DNA of 64,000 bases from Numida meleagris (Eukaryota; Chordata; Aves; Galliformes; Numididae), in contig NC_034412.1 of assembly GCF_002078875.1 (NCBI RefSeq), positions 31,396,983 to 31,460,982 of the forward strand. Reading direction: 5' to 3'. The notes beneath the pieces were generated by a model that saw only the letters and a list, made by a program, of their open reading frames with translations, was not told where the DNA came from and did not search any database. Positions within the stretch are counted from its first letter, which is position 1. Each line of letters begins with the position of its first letter. The position numbers and the translations under genes were made by a program. Positions 60,401 to 64,000 of the stretch are shown in pieces.

Positions 60401-63400
60401 AGAGTAATCTAATTCAGTTGACTATGTGCCAAATGCTCTTGCAACACAGTCAGAGAGTTTCTAAAATTCAATTGCTTATTCAGCGGCATCAGATCATAAA
60501 TGTACCGGTATCAGAGACTAATGTCTTCGCAGTTCTGTCTATTCTCCATGAAGCCATTTAAGTGGATCTAAAGGATGGCTTGAAATTAGATCTTCCTCCC
60601 TAACTAAACAAGTACAAGTTGACTATTAACTGCTGGACTGCTGGTTTATGTGGGTTTTTCAAACTACATAGATGCTTGGATTATTATACAAGGTGTTGTT
60701 TTTTTGTTTTTTTTTTAATGTTTATGTTCATAAGATTATCTTACGAGTTCTGAACATTAAGAAAAAAAACACTCTTTATTTTAAGCACTTTTAGTATGTA
60801 CATGAACAAAGTAGCTACCTGCTCTTTTAGATAAATAAAATGTCTTTTCTTGATGTGGATATAATTAACACTCTAGACACTGACACGGTTAAACAGAACT
60901 TTGAACAAATAGATATAAACATTCTGTATGAGATGTTTCTATTTTGTACTGGTATATGTTATTTATCTAGCCTTCCTCCTGCTTCTCACCGGCTGTATTC
61001 ATTAAAGTCTGTTCAGATCGCAATAATGTTTTCCATAAAGGTGTGTGTGGGGGGGGACGGTATTATGCCATTAACGTATGGCATAAATTGCACTTCTTCA
61101 GTACTGTTGGCATGATTAATACTCAAACTGAAGTTATCAAAATCAACATGTGATTTAGAAGAATAATACTTATTTCTTAGCGTATTGGACTATACTTTGT
61201 TATCTGATGCAACAAACTAACTTCGCTGCCAAAAAGTCAGTCTTCATCACTTTGACTCTCAGTGGACAATATTCTGTGCGTGATAGATTTAGATTTCCCC
61301 AAAAGCTGTTTGAGGTCATTGAAAATGACTTCATAAACACCCCTCGTAGAGAAAGCGCTTAGCAGTCAGACGTGCTCGGGGAGCTAACCTTAAACACTAA
61401 ATTCTATAAAAGAGTTCAGTAACTCAATGATTTTAAATGAAAATTCAATAGGAGAAAATATTAGATGGTATCTGTTTACAAACACACGGTCACGTATGAA
61501 AACAGTCACACCAAAGAATGCAAACGCTACACTGTGATACCTTTGATAAAGCGCTGCAAAATAATACCATTTGTTCACTTAAAACTGCAGGGTTTTTTGG
61601 TTGGAAATAAGAATTCAAATTTCAGGTTCTTAAATAAAAATAAGAGTGTGATGAAAACCCAGCGAGACAGTGGCGAAACATTGGAATGAAAAACTAGAAA
61701 GAATGCCTCGGAATTATTCCTTTAGATTTAAGTCTCCCTGGTAATCTAGTCTATTCTGAGAAAGGTGATTAAAGCCATTCTGATATCTATCATCTCCGCC
61801 TGTTCTCTCATTCAAAACTCCAGCCCCCATCTGATAAATATTTCCCATTAGAACAAACAAAACTATCAAGTTACGATCACGCATGGAATTTCAAGGGGAG
61901 ATGAAGGGAGTTGAGAAGCTCTATTCTAAACATCATATTTATGCTGGGTTCATTTTTATCTCTGTTTTCCCTCCAGATTGGACAGCGTATCACAGAATAG
62001 AAGTATGTTTTGGAACCACCCTCGTCATCTGTTCTTCTGTGCTTGTTTTGTGTGTCTGTGTGTGTGTGTGTTTTATTTGTTTGTTTGTTTGTTTTACAAA
62101 CACTTTGCTTTCTGAAATTGTCTAAAATTTTGTAATTTGTCACATTATCCCACGTTTTGTTAAGCCATCTAATAAAAAAATAATAATAAAAAAACTACTC
62201 TGCTATGTCCTTCGTTGAAGTGCATCAATTACTATAGAAACAGCTGTATATCATTTGATTGAATTGCTCGAAATGACTAATTGGTGGAATAGTGAAATGT
62301 AAGAATTCATGGGTTGGTTAAAATTCATAGTCTCAGCTAGAGTCAGTATGAGATACAAATAGTCAGATGTTAAAGGATGGTAGTTAATAAACATATCAGT
62401 GGTTTAAATATGCTTCAACTAACAGTACCGCCAAATTGGATATTTTATGGAACTGCTCTTGAAGTGAGAAGACTCAAATGCATGACTCATTTCATTGCAG
62501 AACTCCAGATGATTTATCATTCCAGTAATTTGTTTTAAGTTAAAACTACTGGATCGATGGAAACGTAATAAATTGTCTTATGTTGATAAAAAAAGGATAT
62601 ATTGGGTCTCAGTTATCAAAATTAGGATGTCTAAATTTTCTTTGAGAAATTGAAAACAAGACTGGATTGATACACTGCAATTCATTTTTCCACCAGTTTA
62701 TTCATGAGAAAACACATACGATTTATTTTTGTAGCTAGATAGATATAGATGTAGGCAAACAAAGCTTACAAACACACACATGCACCTATGAAGAAATTCC
62801 CATTTGCTTGTAAATTACCTTTGTCTTTCAGAATTATAAAAATTCACCATTAACTGACTGTAAGATGCTGCTGCTGATTCAAAGAGGAATTGCACTCAGT
62901 GATGTTTTAGCTAGTTTAACAAGGGATTACTACAATAACTAGAGACAGTGGAAAAAAAGTTGCGTAGAAGCTTGCTCTGGCGTTCGATACTCATGAGAGT
63001 TGTACAGGTGACAGAAGCCTTTCAAACAGCCAAAATGAGAGCTGACAGCCGATCTTCCAGCCAAAAACCACACTAAAGAGGAGTTGATGTCATTTCTCTG
63101 TGCACTGCTAGACCCCCATGCTATCTAAAATTACTTCACTACACCTCCTGTATTGCTCTCCCGTAACAGCGTAATCATAATCATCTCCCATAACAGCATA
63201 ATCTACTGAGCACGGGTTTTTGCTAGTACAGTTTCATCATTCAAACTAGCCACACTGAAATTTTTAAAATGTATTTCTTTATTTGTTTCACTCAGGAACT
63301 CTTTGAGTGAGATTATTAATTGCTCTTATTTGTGCTGAAGTCAAAAATATCCCATTGACTTCAAAGGGCAATGAATCAGGGCCAAAGGGCTCATACGAGA

Positions 63401-64000
63401 TTTATTCCTGGACTTTTAGTGAACCTCTACACATTGATGATTTTAACCTACCTTGAAATTACGAATGGACTAGGCCAGGGATATATTTTTAATGGCTATT
63501 TCGATTGTAAAATGCAATGAAAAACTGCATCTGTATTTCGATCGATCATTTGGACGTTTCTCTGAAATAATTTCTCGGTCTATAGTATGCCCTCTGTAGT
63601 CCATTTGTGTATTTCACATCAGTAAAACCTGCAGATAATAGAGAATATTGCAAGCCGATTAAAGAATACACATTCATTTTCACGCAAATGACGACAACTT
63701 CAAATTTTAAGATTAGGGAAACTGACAAAAATAGAAGGGTATATTTCAGGAAACAATTACCTGCCCCAGATGAGGGAGTTCTACAGATTTAATTTTAAAA
63801 CGTACAGAATGCATTACTGTCAATTAAAGCACACCCCGTGCAATCCATTAAAGCCTTCTCCCTTGGGCAGGTGACAAACATTCCATTATGTGCAGGAGAA
63901 ATGAAACAGAACACAAAGGGGCAATGGCAAATGAGTAAGAACTGACCCTTTCATAACACAAAATTATATTATTCAAAAGTCAAGGAATTTGGACAGAAAG
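57451..64000. other. Unassigned right end of the window
   Basis: AT-rich with no recognised gene. Includes A-runs near 58105-58120 and 58470-58484, a GT/GTTT microsatellite at 62047-62097, a TAAT-rich patch at 62170-62192, and a stretch around 63355-63395 ('CCCATTGACTTCAAAGGG') that resembles an ancient amniote interspersed repeat. A short run at about 57540-57709 (plus) is open and looks protein-like but lacks clear splice sites. Confidence 0.45.
62047..62097 (+). repeat. GT then GTTT microsatellite
   Basis: A GT-rich dinucleotide run is followed by four GTTT units. Simple sequence with no gene context. Confidence 0.9.

Noticed and set aside
1..64000. CRISPR arrays, bacterial operons, tRNA or rRNA genes
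   Set aside because: No regularly spaced direct repeats or cloverleaf sequences were seen, and all other evidence is for a vertebrate nuclear genome.

Overview
The window reads as AT-rich nuclear DNA of a bird. The main evidence is repeated CR1 LINE fragments with the characteristic ATTCTATG-type 3' ends (about 607-1370, 17731-18377, 24003-24353, 26686-26982, 42457-42522, 45899-46534, 52815-52950) and two endogenous retroviruses. A galliform host is plausible because the larger provirus has an alpharetrovirus-like envelope, but that is inference. No bacterial-style operons, tRNA, rRNA or CRISPR were seen.

Layout. 1-28234 is non-coding as far as can be read, with degraded CR1 copies and simple repeats. 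28235-35668 is a near-complete provirus on the minus strand, with a 6-bp target duplication AGTTGC, two 383-bp LTRs and the gene order gag, pro, pol, env. 35669-39442 is featureless. 39443-42456 is an older, shorter ERV on the plus strand with only gag-like remnants inside; its right LTR has a second LTR-like element (41508-42239) nested in it. A 10-N assembly gap lies at 42766-42775. Between about 45.4 and 56.8 kb, several short minus-strand open segments have reasonable splice signals and suggest an unidentified host gene or genes. The rest (57-64 kb) is mostly unassigned, with a possible Ty3/gypsy gag-like scrap near 57.15 kb.

The provirus is the main find. Its primer-binding site matches tRNA-Lys3. 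Gag has PSAP, a major homology region and two CCHC knuckles. A dUTPase segment and protease lie in a -1 frame after a slippery heptamer (GGGAAAT) followed by a GC-rich hairpin, and pol is reached by a second -1 shift. This is betaretrovirus-style architecture. The 491-codon env, however, has a transmembrane subunit of the alpharetroviral (avian leukosis virus) kind, so the element looks like a mosaic. The LTRs differ at 11 of 383 positions (2.9%). Gag, pro and RT carry four disabling changes, whereas env is open throughout, although it lacks an early ATG, a clear furin site and one cysteine of the CX6CC motif.
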